Assembly (NCBI RefSeq): GCF_900114485.1
Contig: NZ_FOTF01000013.1
Coordinates: forward strand, 1-64,000
Length of the DNA: 64,000 nt
From: Loktanella salsilacus
Lineage (GTDB): Bacteria > Pseudomonadota > Alphaproteobacteria > Rhodobacterales > Rhodobacteraceae
Reading direction: 5' to 3'
In this document: piece by piece, positions 1 to 7,753 of the stretch
How the letters are laid out: every line of letters starts with the position of its first letter
Position numbering within the stretch: the first letter of the stretch is position 1
Program-made: the position numbers and the translations under genes
The notes under the pieces: generated by a model
The model's database searches: none
What the model saw: the letters and a program-made list of their open reading frames with translations, nothing else
Told to the model about the DNA's origin: nothing

Positions 1-219
1 GCGCACGTCGTGGCCCAACTTCTCAAATTCCCGACCCCAGCCATGCGCCGTTGCACAAGCCTCCATGGCGATCAGGCATTTAGGCTGCTGCGCCACGAAC
101 GCGAGAAACTGACCTCGTGAAAGCTTCTTACGAAACGCGACCGAACCGTCTTGGTGTGCACCGTGCAGCTGGAAAACGCGCTTTGCCAGATCGACACCGA
201 TAATAGTAACTTCGGACAT
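1..219 (-). CDS. IS110-family transposase, N-terminal part (runs off window)
   Basis: The reverse strand opens at 219 with ATG and stays open to the window edge (73 codons seen). The product begins MSEVTIIGVDLAKRVFQLHG and continues with an IAMEACATAHGW segment. These are the first acidic-residue motif (GVDLAK) and the E-containing motif of the DEDD/RuvC-like N-terminal domain of IS110 transposases, which cut and join DNA with a Holliday-junction-type fold. A GGAAGGAG ribosome-binding site lies just upstream. The C-terminal serine-containing transposase_20 domain would lie outside the window. Direction is toward the left edge, so the bases from 220 to about 300 are the non-coding end of the element. 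Confidence 0.9.
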   Translation of the reverse strand, partial: MSEVTIIGVDLAKRVFQLHGAHQDGSVAFRKKLSRGQFLAFVAQQPKCLIAMEACATAHGWGREFEKLGHDVR

Positions 220-301
220 GGATACTCCTTCCTTCTGTGATGGTTTCAACACTCATCATAGTGGCACATTGCGATGCCGTCGGGAGGGGGCATCCAAGCC
301 A
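1..301 (-). mobile_element. End of an IS110-family insertion sequence
   Basis: The transposase start plus about 80 bases of non-coding DNA form one end of the element. The boundary is placed near 300 because the neighbouring CHASE4 reading frame loses family resemblance and stops there. I see no clear terminal inverted repeat, which is usual for IS110 proper; the exact end and any target duplication cannot be fixed without the other side. Confidence 0.7.
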
Positions 302-1063
302 TCAACAAAGCACGTCACCCGACGGACTGGTCACAGGGATACCCGCCTGATGTCCAGCAGGCGGATCCGTATTGAATTCCGCGCTGTCTAGCTCGATCGG
401 GGAACCGATTTGTGTGGCGAGCTCTGCGTCGAAGTACCGCAAAGCGACATGCAACGCTTCGGTTCCCGGCTTTTGCGCGATGTCGCCAGAGTCAGAAATA
501 ATGGGGATGACACTGACGATAGCCGTCCTGTCGCCAATCAGAACAGATGCCACGACCGCAACTTCGGCCAGCGCCTCGTATGGATCGTCCTCGCCTTGGC
601 TGACTTCTGCCATATTTTCGCGCAGCTGCGCGACAAGCGGTCCGATGAATTCAGCGCGGGCCTCATAGCGTTCTGGGGGCACGATTTCACCTAAGACCGC
701 GGCGAAGAAGGCCACATTCGCTTGGTCTAGGACATAATTTTCATCATGCCCAAAATAGCTTTGCATCCAGGACCCAAGGTTATCGTCCATCCACTTCGTA
801 TCACGGGCAGCTGTTTGCTCAACCGCGTCATCCCAAACGGTGGCGCTGCGCTGTTGTTCTGGAAGGACCTCAATCGCGGCGGTAAGGCGTTTCGCGGCAA
901 AACGTTCCTGCTGCGCGCGCGCGTTCTGATCCGCGATATTGATCGCGTTATGTCCAACAAAAACAAGGCTTAAAAGGCCAACGCAAACGACGATAAACAG
1001 CGATCTGACGATCTGGAACGAAAGCCTGTTTAGACTAGCCGTCATGATGGAAATCGCCTTCAT
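302..1063 (-). pseudogene. CHASE4-domain membrane sensor, truncated by IS110
   Basis: The 253-residue product has an N-terminal membrane helix (about residues 17-37) followed by an extracytoplasmic region that resembles CHASE4, including a TVWDDAVEQTA segment near residue 75 and a PGTEALHVALRYFDAELA segment near 200. CHASE4 sensors normally continue into a second membrane helix and a GGDEF, EAL or kinase output. Here the frame ends abruptly after SPSGDVLC at the IS110 boundary, with no second helix and no output domain. I infer a cyclic-di-GMP enzyme or kinase gene inactivated by insertion. The rest of the gene, if it survives, would lie on the far side of the element, outside the window. Confidence 0.75.
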
Positions 1064-1513
1064 ATGCGTGTCACTGAATGGGCTGTTCGATACCTAAACC
1101 AAAGGCGAATTGGGATAGGTCATAGCGCCTGAAAGACGGTTAATTAAACACTATGGCAAATAAAAGGCACGGCGGGATCGCCAAACAAGTTGGCGCGGTT
1201 CATGCGCAAAAATCATGGCAAGGCGCAGTCTGCTTGTGGCGCCATATGACGCCGGTATAGTCGGTTTTGGCTGGTCGGGACTGTCTACGCCACGACCCCC
1301 AGCAGAGTCTGCATCATCGACAGCGATAGCGGCGACCCGAAGACAAATCCGAATGATCACCAAGGCCCGAATGTCGCCATCGCCATCCTTCTCGCACCGC
1401 TGCCCTTTACGACGCCCAAGTGGCTGTCAGCGTTTGGCCCGGCCGATCCGGTTTGGATCAACCCTATTCCCCAGTTGTGCCACAGCCAAGCCCGGCACCC
1501 CTGGCCCAGTCAA
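1064..1513. other. Intergenic stretch, no supported gene
   Basis: About 450 bases between the sensor remnant and ctlX. Short open frames exist on both strands, but none resembles a protein family, has a convincing ribosome-binding site or fits its neighbours. It may hold promoter sequence for the sensor (AT-rich around 1138-1150) and the end of the ctlX transcript. Confidence 0.5.
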
Positions 1514-2437
1514 TCATCGCCGGGGCGCAAGGTGGATGCCCGCGATGGTGCACCGGACCGAACCGCCTGCCATCTCGATTGTCGGGATGGACAGCGGGAC
1601 AAGCGTGGCGCTTTGGGCGATCAATGCAATTTGGGACGGGTCCAGCGCATCATAGGCGGTCTGCGACAGCGCCAGCAGGCGACCATCGCGGCCCTGAAGT
1701 TCGATCGCATTTCCGGCGAATTGGGCGATCTGCGCCTCGGTCAGGGCGATGACGTCGCGGCCAGAGTCTTGCAGGCGGGTGATCACCTCGTCGCGGCGGG
1801 CATCGTCAGTGATCATATCGGTCCCCAGCAACGCATAATCCGTTCCGATGCACATCAGCACGTTGGTATGATAGATGTTAACGCCGCGTGAATCCGCGGC
1901 CGGGAACACCATGGGTTCAAAATTGAAATGCGTGCAGAACCGTTCGAGCGCGATGGAGTTCGTGCGATCAGATGCCACCGCATAAGCAACCCGGTCGATA
2001 TGATCGAGGACCATCGCACCGGTCCCCTCTAGGTACAGGCGGTCGGGCTCTAACCCCGAATAATCAATCACATCCTGAACGCGATATTTTGCTTTCAGCA
2101 ACTCGATCACATCGGCGCGCCGTTCCAGCCGACGGTTCGCGGCCTTCATCGGATAGATGGCCACATGACCGCCCGCGTGGGTCGAAAACCAGTTGTTGGG
2201 AAAGACACAATCCGGCGTAGCCGCATCGGTACCTTCAAACACATGGACGCGCATGCCGCGGCGTTCCAGTTCCGCCATCGCAGCCGTATGTTCGTCATAG
2301 GCGCGGCGTGACAGGTCACTGCCCTGCACATCCATCTGCGCCTGAAAGGCATTGTCCTGCGCGGTTTGCGTATTCACCGTGAAATGGTGCGGGCGCACCA
2401 TCACAACGGCGGCCGGGACCTGAACAGAGGGGCGCAT
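1514..2437 (-). CDS. ctlX: Citrulline utilization hydrolase CtlX, amidinotransferase fold
   Basis: The 307-residue protein belongs to the arginine deiminase/amidinotransferase superfamily (pentein fold). Visible landmarks are TPDCVFPNNWFSTH (74-87), LEGTGAMVLDH (136-146), YHTNVLMCIG (189-198) and the C-terminal GGSVRC segment, whose Cys296 is the expected nucleophile, with His190 as partner. CtlX members are thought to hydrolyse citrulline (or a related ureido/guanidino amino acid) toward ornithine. Its start overlaps the stop of ornithine cyclodeaminase (TAATG), so the two are translationally coupled and probably act in sequence: citrulline to ornithine to proline. The exact substrate is inferred from family and neighbours. 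Confidence 0.85.
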   Translation of the reverse strand: MRPSVQVPAAVVMVRPHHFTVNTQTAQDNAFQAQMDVQGSDLSRRAYDEHTAAMAELERRGMRVHVFEGTDAATPDCVFPNNWFSTHAGGHVAIYPMKAANRRLERRADVIELLKAKYRVQDVIDYSGLEPDRLYLEGTGAMVLDHIDRVAYAVASDRTNSIALERFCTHFNFEPMVFPAADSRGVNIYHTNVLMCIGTDYALLGTDMITDDARRDEVITRLQDSGRDVIALTEAQIAQFAGNAIELQGRDGRLLALSQTAYDALDPSQIALIAQSATLVPLSIPTIEMAGGSVRCTIAGIHLAPRR

Positions 2438-3498
2438 TATGCCCCTTCGATGCCAGCGCGGCGCACCATGCCGAACAGATCACGGGGATCGTCCGGGTCG
2501 GCAATCATGTCGAGCGCATCATAAAGCCCCGTGCTTTCCAGCTGATCGCGCAGATAGCGCAGCGCCGAGAAATCCTCGGTCGCGAAACCGACGCCGTCGA
2601 ACAAGGTGATCTGGCGCGCATCGCGGCGGCCCTTGGCTTTGCCGGTGATGACTTCCCACATCTCGGTCACGGGGAAATCGGCTGGCATCTGCTGGATTTC
2701 ACCCTCTATCCGCGTTTGCGGCGGGTATTCGACGAAGACGTCTGCGCGGCTCAGGATGTCTTTGTGCAATTCAGTTTTGCCGGGGCAGTCGCCACCGATG
2801 GCGTTGATATGCACGCCGGCACCGACCATGTTGTCAGTCAGGATTGTAGCATATTGCTTGTCCGCCGTGCAGGTCGTGATGATCTGCGCGCCCTCGATTG
2901 CCTCTTGGGCGGATGAGCACGCCGTCAGCTCGAACCCCTGATCCGACAGGTTGCGCAGCACCTTTTGCGTGGCCGCCGGGTCGATATCATACAGCCGCAG
3001 CTTGGTGATGCCGCAGATCGCCCGAAAGGCCGTCGCCTGAAATTCAGACTGCGCGCCATTGCCGATCAGCGCCATCGTGTCGGCCCCTTCCGGAGCCAGA
3101 TATTTCGCGACAAGCGCCGAGGTCGCCGCCGTGCGCAGCGCCGTCAGCAAGGTCATTTCAGACAGCAAAACCGGATACCCGGTCTGGACGTTGGCCAGCA
3201 GGCCAAAGGCCGTGACGGTCTGTAGCCCCTCGGCCGTATTCTTGGGATGCCCGTTGACGTATTTAAAGCCGTAGACCTGCCCGTCAGAGGTCGGCATCAG
3301 TTCGATCACACCGACGTCGGAATGCGATGCGACGCGCGGCGCTTTGTCGAACAGCTCCCAGCGGCGAAAGTCTTCCTCGATATAGGCGGCGATGCCGGTC
3401 AACATCTTGGACAACCCGGTGCGGTTGATCAGCCGCATCATATTGGCGACGCTGACAAAGGGCACATAGGCCAGTTTTGATGGTGCAGGAGCCGACAT
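2437..3498 (-). CDS. Ornithine cyclodeaminase
   Basis: The protein belongs to the ornithine cyclodeaminase/mu-crystallin family, which converts L-ornithine to L-proline and ammonia using bound NAD. The Rossmann segment ALIGNGAQSEFQATAF is at about 146-161, preceded by a substrate-binding TALRTAATSALVAKYL helix. I place the start at the MSAPAPSK methionine (3498); another methionine four codons upstream (3510) is possible. Length, about 353 residues, is normal. The gene is first in a two-gene operon with ctlX and is divergent from an Lrp/AsnC regulator, the usual context for amino-acid-induced arginine, citrulline and ornithine catabolism. Confidence 0.9.
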   Translation of the reverse strand: MSAPAPSKLAYVPFVSVANMMRLINRTGLSKMLTGIAAYIEEDFRRWELFDKAPRVASHSDVGVIELMPTSDGQVYGFKYVNGHPKNTAEGLQTVTAFGLLANVQTGYPVLLSEMTLLTALRTAATSALVAKYLAPEGADTMALIGNGAQSEFQATAFRAICGITKLRLYDIDPAATQKVLRNLSDQGFELTACSSAQEAIEGAQIITTCTADKQYATILTDNMVGAGVHINAIGGDCPGKTELHKDILSRADVFVEYPPQTRIEGEIQQMPADFPVTEMWEVITGKAKGRRDARQITLFDGVGFATEDFSALRYLRDQLESTGLYDALDMIADPDDPRDLFGMVRRAGIEGA

Positions 3499-3544
3499 GG
3501 TGGACCTCATTTTTAATATGTTCCATTGTCTGCTATAATAATTG

Positions 3545-3618
3545 CGCCGAATATGGCGAAGTTGCTATGATTATGCGGGCAAATTGTGCAAATTGCGTAG
3601 TGTTAATTAACAAATTGC
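3545..3618. promoter_or_regulatory. Divergent promoter region with repeated CAAATTGC boxes
   Basis: Between the cyclodeaminase and the Lrp-type gene lie three copies of CAAATTG (3580-3586, 3589-3595 and 3611-3617), an inverted repeat CGCC-GAATAT-GGCG (3545-3558) and a palindrome GTTAATTAAC (3602-3611). Clustered degenerate AT-rich boxes are typical of Lrp/AsnC binding. Regulation of both directions by the adjacent regulator is inferred. Confidence 0.5.
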
Positions 3619-3627
3619 AGGGCAATC

Positions 3628-4074
3628 ATGGGGCAACAGGCAGAGACGAAATATGTCTTCGACAATCTGGACCGCACATTGATCGGGCTGCTGCGCAGTG
3701 ATGGCCGGGCGCCCGTATCCAAGCTGGCCGACATCATGGGGGTGTCGCGCGCCACGGTGCAGACACGTCTGGACCGTCTGCTTGCCTCTGGCGCCTTGCT
3801 GGGCTTCACCGCGCGGGTGCGCGAGGATTACGCCATCAACCAGATCCGCGCGATCATGATGATCGAAGTGTCGGGCCGGAATACCACGCAGGTCATCAAC
3901 AAGCTGCGCGGCCTGCCTGAACTGACCGCCCTGCACACGACCAGCGGCAAATGGGACCTGATCGCAGAGGTTCTGGTTGAAAGCCTGTCCGAGTTCGACA
4001 GCGTCCTGCGCGAGGTGCGTCTGGTCGATGGCGTGCTGAACAGCGAGACGAACATCCTGCTAACTAGCATTTAA
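3628..4074 (+). CDS. Lrp/AsnC-family transcriptional regulator
   Basis: The 148-residue protein has an N-terminal winged helix-turn-helix (about residues 13-60: LDRTLIGLLRSDGRAPVSKL then MGVSRATVQTRLDRL) and a C-terminal RAM/effector domain (about 70-145, with GKWDLIAEVLVE and a terminal SETNILLTSI). Such proteins sense amino acids and usually control an adjacent divergent operon. Here that operon is ornithine cyclodeaminase-ctlX, so ornithine, citrulline or arginine is the likely effector (inference). The convergent fliI gene ends 25 bases downstream. Confidence 0.9.
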   Translation: MGQQAETKYVFDNLDRTLIGLLRSDGRAPVSKLADIMGVSRATVQTRLDRLLASGALLGFTARVREDYAINQIRAIMMIEVSGRNTTQVINKLRGLPELTALHTTSGKWDLIAEVLVESLSEFDSVLREVRLVDGVLNSETNILLTSI

Positions 4075-4098
4075 AGCGAAGGCAGAACGCAAATACCC

Positions 4099-5436
4099 TC
4101 AAGGCCGAATACCCGCCTGATCTAGCAGCGTGGCGACGTCCGAAAACGCTGTGTCAGGCGGCGTTTGCTCGTGCTTGCGCTGCGACAGGAACGCCTCGCA
4201 GGGGCCAGCAAAGGCGATGGAGCAGTCCAAGTCCGGATTGCTACCGCTGCGATATGCGCCAATGCGGATCAATTCCTCCATGTCGGCATGGGCGGCCAAT
4301 GCACGGTGAGCCGCCTTGAGAAGGGTATATTCCACGTCGGTATGACATTCCGGCAACGTCCGAGAGACGCTGGCCAGCAGGTCAATCGCCGGATAGCGCC
4401 CCCGCTCTGCGATCCGGCGATCCAGCACGATATGGCCGTCAGTGATCCCGCGCACAGCATCCGCGATGGGGTCATTCATGTCATCGCCATCGACCAGAAC
4501 GGTAAAGATGGCCGTGATGTCGCCCTTGCCCACAGGACCCGGTCCGGCCCGTTCCAACATTTGCGGCAGCTCTGAAAAGACCGTGGGCGGATAGCCTTTC
4601 GCGGTTGGCGGCTCGCGAGAGGCAAGGCCGATTTCGCGCTGCGCCATGGCAAAGCGGGTCACGCTGTCCATCAACAGCAAGACGTGTTGGCCTTGATCGC
4701 GAAAATGCTCTGCCACGGCCATCGCTGTCCAGGCCGCTTGGCGCCGTGTCAGGGGCGGTTCATCGCCTGTCGCGACCACCAGCACCGCCTTTTTCATACC
4801 TTCTGGACCAAGGTCGGTCGAAATGAAGTCCTGTACTTCCCGGCCCCGTTCACCGACCAGCGCCATGACGACGACGTCGCATTCGGTATAGCGTGCCAGC
4901 ATGGCCATCAGGGTGGACTTGCCGACGCCAGAGCCAGCAAAGATGCCCAGCCGCTGCCCGCGGCACAGCGGCGTGAAAATATCGAGCGCGCGCACATGCG
5001 TGGCCAGTTTTGGGCCAATCCGTTTGCGGTCGAACGCACTGGGCGGGGACGCACGCAGGGGGCGCGGTGTATCGCCCTCTGGCAGATGCCCTTTTCCGTC
5101 AAGGGGCGCGGCAGCGGCATTGATGACGCGGCCCTTCCAGCTTTCATCTGGTCTGATCACATCGCGGCCATGATCGACCTCGACCAGATCGCCCGCCGCC
5201 ACACCGCGCCACGACCCGAACGGCAGCAGCTCTGTCCCGTGCGTGCCAAGGCCGACAACCTCTGCATGAACCGGCCCGGCAGACCCGTGGACAATGCACC
5301 GCTCGCCGATCCCAAGCACCCGTTGCAGGCCAACCGCAGTCAGGGTGATGCCGGTGATGGCCTGCACCTCGCCGGTGATGACGGCCTCTCCTGCGTCACG
5401 CGCAAAGCTCGTTAGCTCGGAAAATATGGTTTTCAT
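4099..5436 (-). CDS. fliI: Flagellum-specific ATPase FliI
   Basis: FliI is the F1-like hexameric ATPase of the flagellar type III export apparatus. The 445-residue product has Walker A AGSGVGKST (about 167-175), MALVGERGREVQDFI after it, and a Walker B-containing LLLMDSVTRFAMAQREIGLA. The start is the ATG at 5436 (MKTIFSELTSF), which matches family length; an upstream in-frame methionine at 5607 would add a non-homologous stretch overlapping flgB. The gene stands alone on the reverse strand, divergent from flgB, at the left border of the flagellar cluster. FliH is encoded far away beside fliF and a FliJ-like protein at the far right end. Confidence 0.95.
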   Translation of the reverse strand: MKTIFSELTSFARDAGEAVITGEVQAITGITLTAVGLQRVLGIGERCIVHGSAGPVHAEVVGLGTHGTELLPFGSWRGVAAGDLVEVDHGRDVIRPDESWKGRVINAAAAPLDGKGHLPEGDTPRPLRASPPSAFDRKRIGPKLATHVRALDIFTPLCRGQRLGIFAGSGVGKSTLMAMLARYTECDVVVMALVGERGREVQDFISTDLGPEGMKKAVLVVATGDEPPLTRRQAAWTAMAVAEHFRDQGQHVLLLMDSVTRFAMAQREIGLASREPPTAKGYPPTVFSELPQMLERAGPGPVGKGDITAIFTVLVDGDDMNDPIADAVRGITDGHIVLDRRIAERGRYPAIDLLASVSRTLPECHTDVEYTLLKAAHRALAAHADMEELIRIGAYRSGSNPDLDCSIAFAGPCEAFLSQRKHEQTPPDTAFSDVATLLDQAGIRP

Positions 5437-5503
5437 GTATAATTCACTTTGAGAGGCGTTTGTTTTTGTACTATACAAGAATAAAATAAGCGGCAGTAAA
5501 AAA
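5437..5503. promoter_or_regulatory. Divergent fliI/flgB promoter region with CAAGAATAAA box
   Basis: This 67-base AT-rich gap must hold promoters for both fliI and the flgB operon. It carries CAAGAATAAA (5476-5485), ending 18 bases before the flgB ATG; variants of this element recur in the other flagellar promoter gaps. Confidence 0.5.
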
Positions 5504-5908
5504 ATGAACTTGTCTAACCTTTCTATTTTTGGCTTGGCATCCGACCGGATGACGTGGCTTGCTGCGCGGCAGAAGGTGACATCGGAAAACGTAGCGAACG
5601 CGGGCACGCCTGAATTTCAGTCCCGCGACGTGACCTCTTTTGCGTCAATGGTTGACGGCCGCAGCACTGCGACCTCTGGCCTTGCGACAACGGACCCGCG
5701 GCACATCACGGGCATAACCAGCACATCGACAGCTGGCATCCGCGAAATGGACGACCCGACGGCGACCCACGCCTCGATCAACGGCAATACCGTCAATCTG
5801 GAAGAGCAGGCCATCCGGTCTGCGGACATCAGCGACCAATATCGCATGGCAGCACAGCTTTACCGCAAAAGCTATGATCTGCTGACGATGGCAGTGACCG
5901 GAAGGTAA
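5504..5908 (+). CDS. flgB: Flagellar proximal rod protein FlgB
   Basis: The 134-residue protein has the N-terminal rod signature (AARQKVTSENVANAGTPEFQ, about 22-41) and a C-terminal helix (DISDQYRMAAQLYRKSYDLL) that packs with the N-terminus in the coiled axial structure. FlgB forms the proximal rod in the periplasm, together with FlgC, FlgF and FliE. It is the first gene of the operon flgB-flgC-fliE-fliQ-sltF-like-flhA-fliR-flhB. Confidence 0.93.
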   Translation: MNLSNLSIFGLASDRMTWLAARQKVTSENVANAGTPEFQSRDVTSFASMVDGRSTATSGLATTDPRHITGITSTSTAGIREMDDPTATHASINGNTVNLEEQAIRSADISDQYRMAAQLYRKSYDLLTMAVTGR

Positions 5909-5917
5909 GGAATAATC

Positions 5918-6328
5918 ATGGACCCGCTTCAGTCTATCGCACGTATCGCAGCCAGCGGCATGACCGCGCAAACGGCGCGTCTGCGCGTCATATCGGAAAA
6001 CGTGGCCAACGCGGATTCCACTGGCGCGACCCCCGGCGATGATCCGTTCCGCCGCAAGACCATCAGCTTTTCAGAAATGGTCGACCGCGATAGCGGCGCG
6101 ACACTGGTGGAAGTGGACCGGATCGGCCGCGATCAATCTGATTTCCGGCTCGATTACGACCCATCGCACCCTGCGGCGGACGAAACCGGTTATGTGAAAC
6201 GGCCCAACGTCGATCCGATCATCGAGATGGCCAACATGCGCGAGGCATCGCGCAACTATGAAGCCAATATGAACATGTTCGAAGCAGGCCGCCGGATGCG
6301 CGGCCAAATGCTTGATCTGCTGAAGTGA
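5918..6328 (+). CDS. flgC: Flagellar proximal rod protein FlgC
   Basis: The 136-residue protein carries the axial-protein N-terminal motif (RLRVISENVANADSTG, about 21-36) and a C-terminal PNVDPIIEMANMREASRNYE segment typical of FlgC. It assembles the proximal rod after export by the type III apparatus. It starts 9 bases after flgB and is followed by fliE after 7 bases. Confidence 0.95.
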   Translation: MDPLQSIARIAASGMTAQTARLRVISENVANADSTGATPGDDPFRRKTISFSEMVDRDSGATLVEVDRIGRDQSDFRLDYDPSHPAADETGYVKRPNVDPIIEMANMREASRNYEANMNMFEAGRRMRGQMLDLLK

Positions 6329-6335
6329 TGCTACG

Positions 6336-6662
6336 ATGAGCGATCCAACCTCCCTCGTCTCCTCCGCCGCTGTCCGGGGTGCTTACCGCACCTCGCAGTC
6401 GATCATGGGCGAAAAGGGCGCGGCAGCGACCGAAGAGTCCAATCCGACCAGCTTTTCCAACATGGTGCGCAGCGCATCCGAAAACGCGATCGACACGATG
6501 CGCGCAGGCGAGCAGACGGCGCAAGCCGGCCTGCGCGGCGAGGCTGACACGCAGCAGGTCGTCGAAGCGATGATGGCGATGGAGTCGACCGTCAAAGTCG
6601 CCGTTTCCGTCCGCGACCGCTTTGTCGAAGCCTACCAAGAAATCCTGCGGATGCCGATCTAG
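6336..6662 (+). CDS. fliE: Flagellar hook-basal body protein FliE
   Basis: The 108-residue protein ends with the FliE signature (TQQVVEAMMAMESTVKVAVS and a final VRDRFVEAYQEILRMPI). FliE links the MS ring to the proximal rod. Position between flgC and fliQ is standard in alphaproteobacterial clusters. Confidence 0.93.
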   Translation: MSDPTSLVSSAAVRGAYRTSQSIMGEKGAAATEESNPTSFSNMVRSASENAIDTMRAGEQTAQAGLRGEADTQQVVEAMMAMESTVKVAVSVRDRFVEAYQEILRMPI

Positions 6663-6665
6663 GTC

Positions 6666-6935
6666 ATGAATGAAGCGCAAGCCTACGACATCATCTCTGA
6701 CACTGTGCTGGCCGTTTTGCTTGCATCGGCGCCCGTGCTTGGCGTGGCGCTTGTCATCGGGCTTGTGATTGCGTTCTTTCAGGCGCTGACCCAGATTCAG
6801 GAAATGACGCTGACCTTCGTGCCTAAGATCGTGATGATCTTTGTCACCCTGCTTGTCGCGACACCGTTCATGTACGGCACGCTCAAATCGCTGTCCGATA
6901 CCGTCTTTGACCTTGTCGAAAATGGTGGATTATGA
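6666..6935 (+). CDS. fliQ: Flagellar export gate protein FliQ
   Basis: The 89-residue protein has two membrane helices (about 15-38 and 52-72) and the family signature FFQALTQIQEMTLTFVPKI. FliQ is a subunit of the FliP-FliQ-FliR export gate in the inner membrane. It overlaps the next gene by four bases (ATGA). Confidence 0.95.
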   Translation: MNEAQAYDIISDTVLAVLLASAPVLGVALVIGLVIAFFQALTQIQEMTLTFVPKIVMIFVTLLVATPFMYGTLKSLSDTVFDLVENGGL

Positions 6936-7753
6936 AGGGGCTGCACCGCATTCTTGTCGCGGGCCTTATCGGGCTTACCTTCGGTACCACCGCGCTGGCT
7001 GATGGCTGGGGGCAGTTCTATGTGTCCAAAACGCCGCGTGCGGCCCGCGCTGGGGCACCGATTGCCAGCGGCGGCGAAGATGGCGTTTGCATCCGCGAAA
7101 TCCTAGCCGCGCAGGCGCGCCACGGCATTCCAGACAACATGCTGCTGGCCATCGGCCTACAAGAGGCCGGCACCCGCCGGAACGGGCAATTTACCGTCTG
7201 GCCCTATGCCGTGAATGCCGAAGGCGAAGGCCGGCTATTTGACAGCCGCCTAGCCGCGCTTGATTGGATTGCAGAGCGTCAACGCGCTGGTGTGCGGTCG
7301 ATTGATGTGGGCTGCATGCAGATCAACATGCGATGGCATCCCGATGCGTTTGTAAACGCAGCCGAAGGGTTTGATCCGACGGTGAACGTCGATTATGCCG
7401 CGCGCTTCCTCAAGCAACTTTACGCCCAAACAGGCAACTGGATGCAGGCCGCCGGGTCTTATCATTCGCAAGAGCCGCAGTACCGCGACATCTATTTGTC
7501 GCGCCTGCACAGCAATATCGCTGCCGCCAATGCACGGCTGCCGGAATTTATCGCCCTTGCTGGCGGGTCCGCCCCCCGCCGCACAGCCCCGCCCGTCCAG
7601 CGTGACGACAACGGCAATGTCGTCGTGGCGCGGGCAACATGGGGTGCAAGTTTGGGCGGCGCATCGAACGCACGCACATCGCTTTATTCCTCGCAGACCA
7701 TCCAGCCGATCCTGCCGACTTATACCTCATCACTCTTTGGACCAGCGGGATGA
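6932..7753 (+). CDS. Lytic transglycosylase, flagellar SltF-like
   Basis: The 273-residue exported protein has a signal peptide (about 1-23, cut near ALA-DG) and a lysozyme-like SLT domain: LLAIGLQEAG with catalytic Glu78 and GCMQINMRWH (128-137). Its place between fliQ and flhA, overlapping both by four bases, argues that it opens peptidoglycan for the growing rod. The FlgJ-like protein in this cluster (23137-23439) has only the rod-binding part and no muramidase domain, so this enzyme probably supplies that activity, as SltF does in Rhodobacter sphaeroides. The name SltF is by function and context, not by alignment. Confidence 0.8.
   Translation: MKGLHRILVAGLIGLTFGTTALADGWGQFYVSKTPRAARAGAPIASGGEDGVCIREILAAQARHGIPDNMLLAIGLQEAGTRRNGQFTVWPYAVNAEGEGRLFDSRLAALDWIAERQRAGVRSIDVGCMQINMRWHPDAFVNAAEGFDPTVNVDYAARFLKQLYAQTGNWMQAAGSYHSQEPQYRDIYLSRLHSNIAAANARLPEFIALAGGSAPRRTAPPVQRDDNGNVVVARATWGASLGGASNARTSLYSSQTIQPILPTYTSSLFGPAG

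Noticed and set aside
1215-1655. Plus-strand frames between the sensor remnant and ctlX
   Set aside because: Serine/arginine/proline-rich translation typical of non-coding high-GC DNA; part overlaps ctlX.
4684-5415. 243-codon plus-strand frame opposite fliI
   Set aside because: Antisense to conserved FliI coding sequence, no ribosome site or family match.
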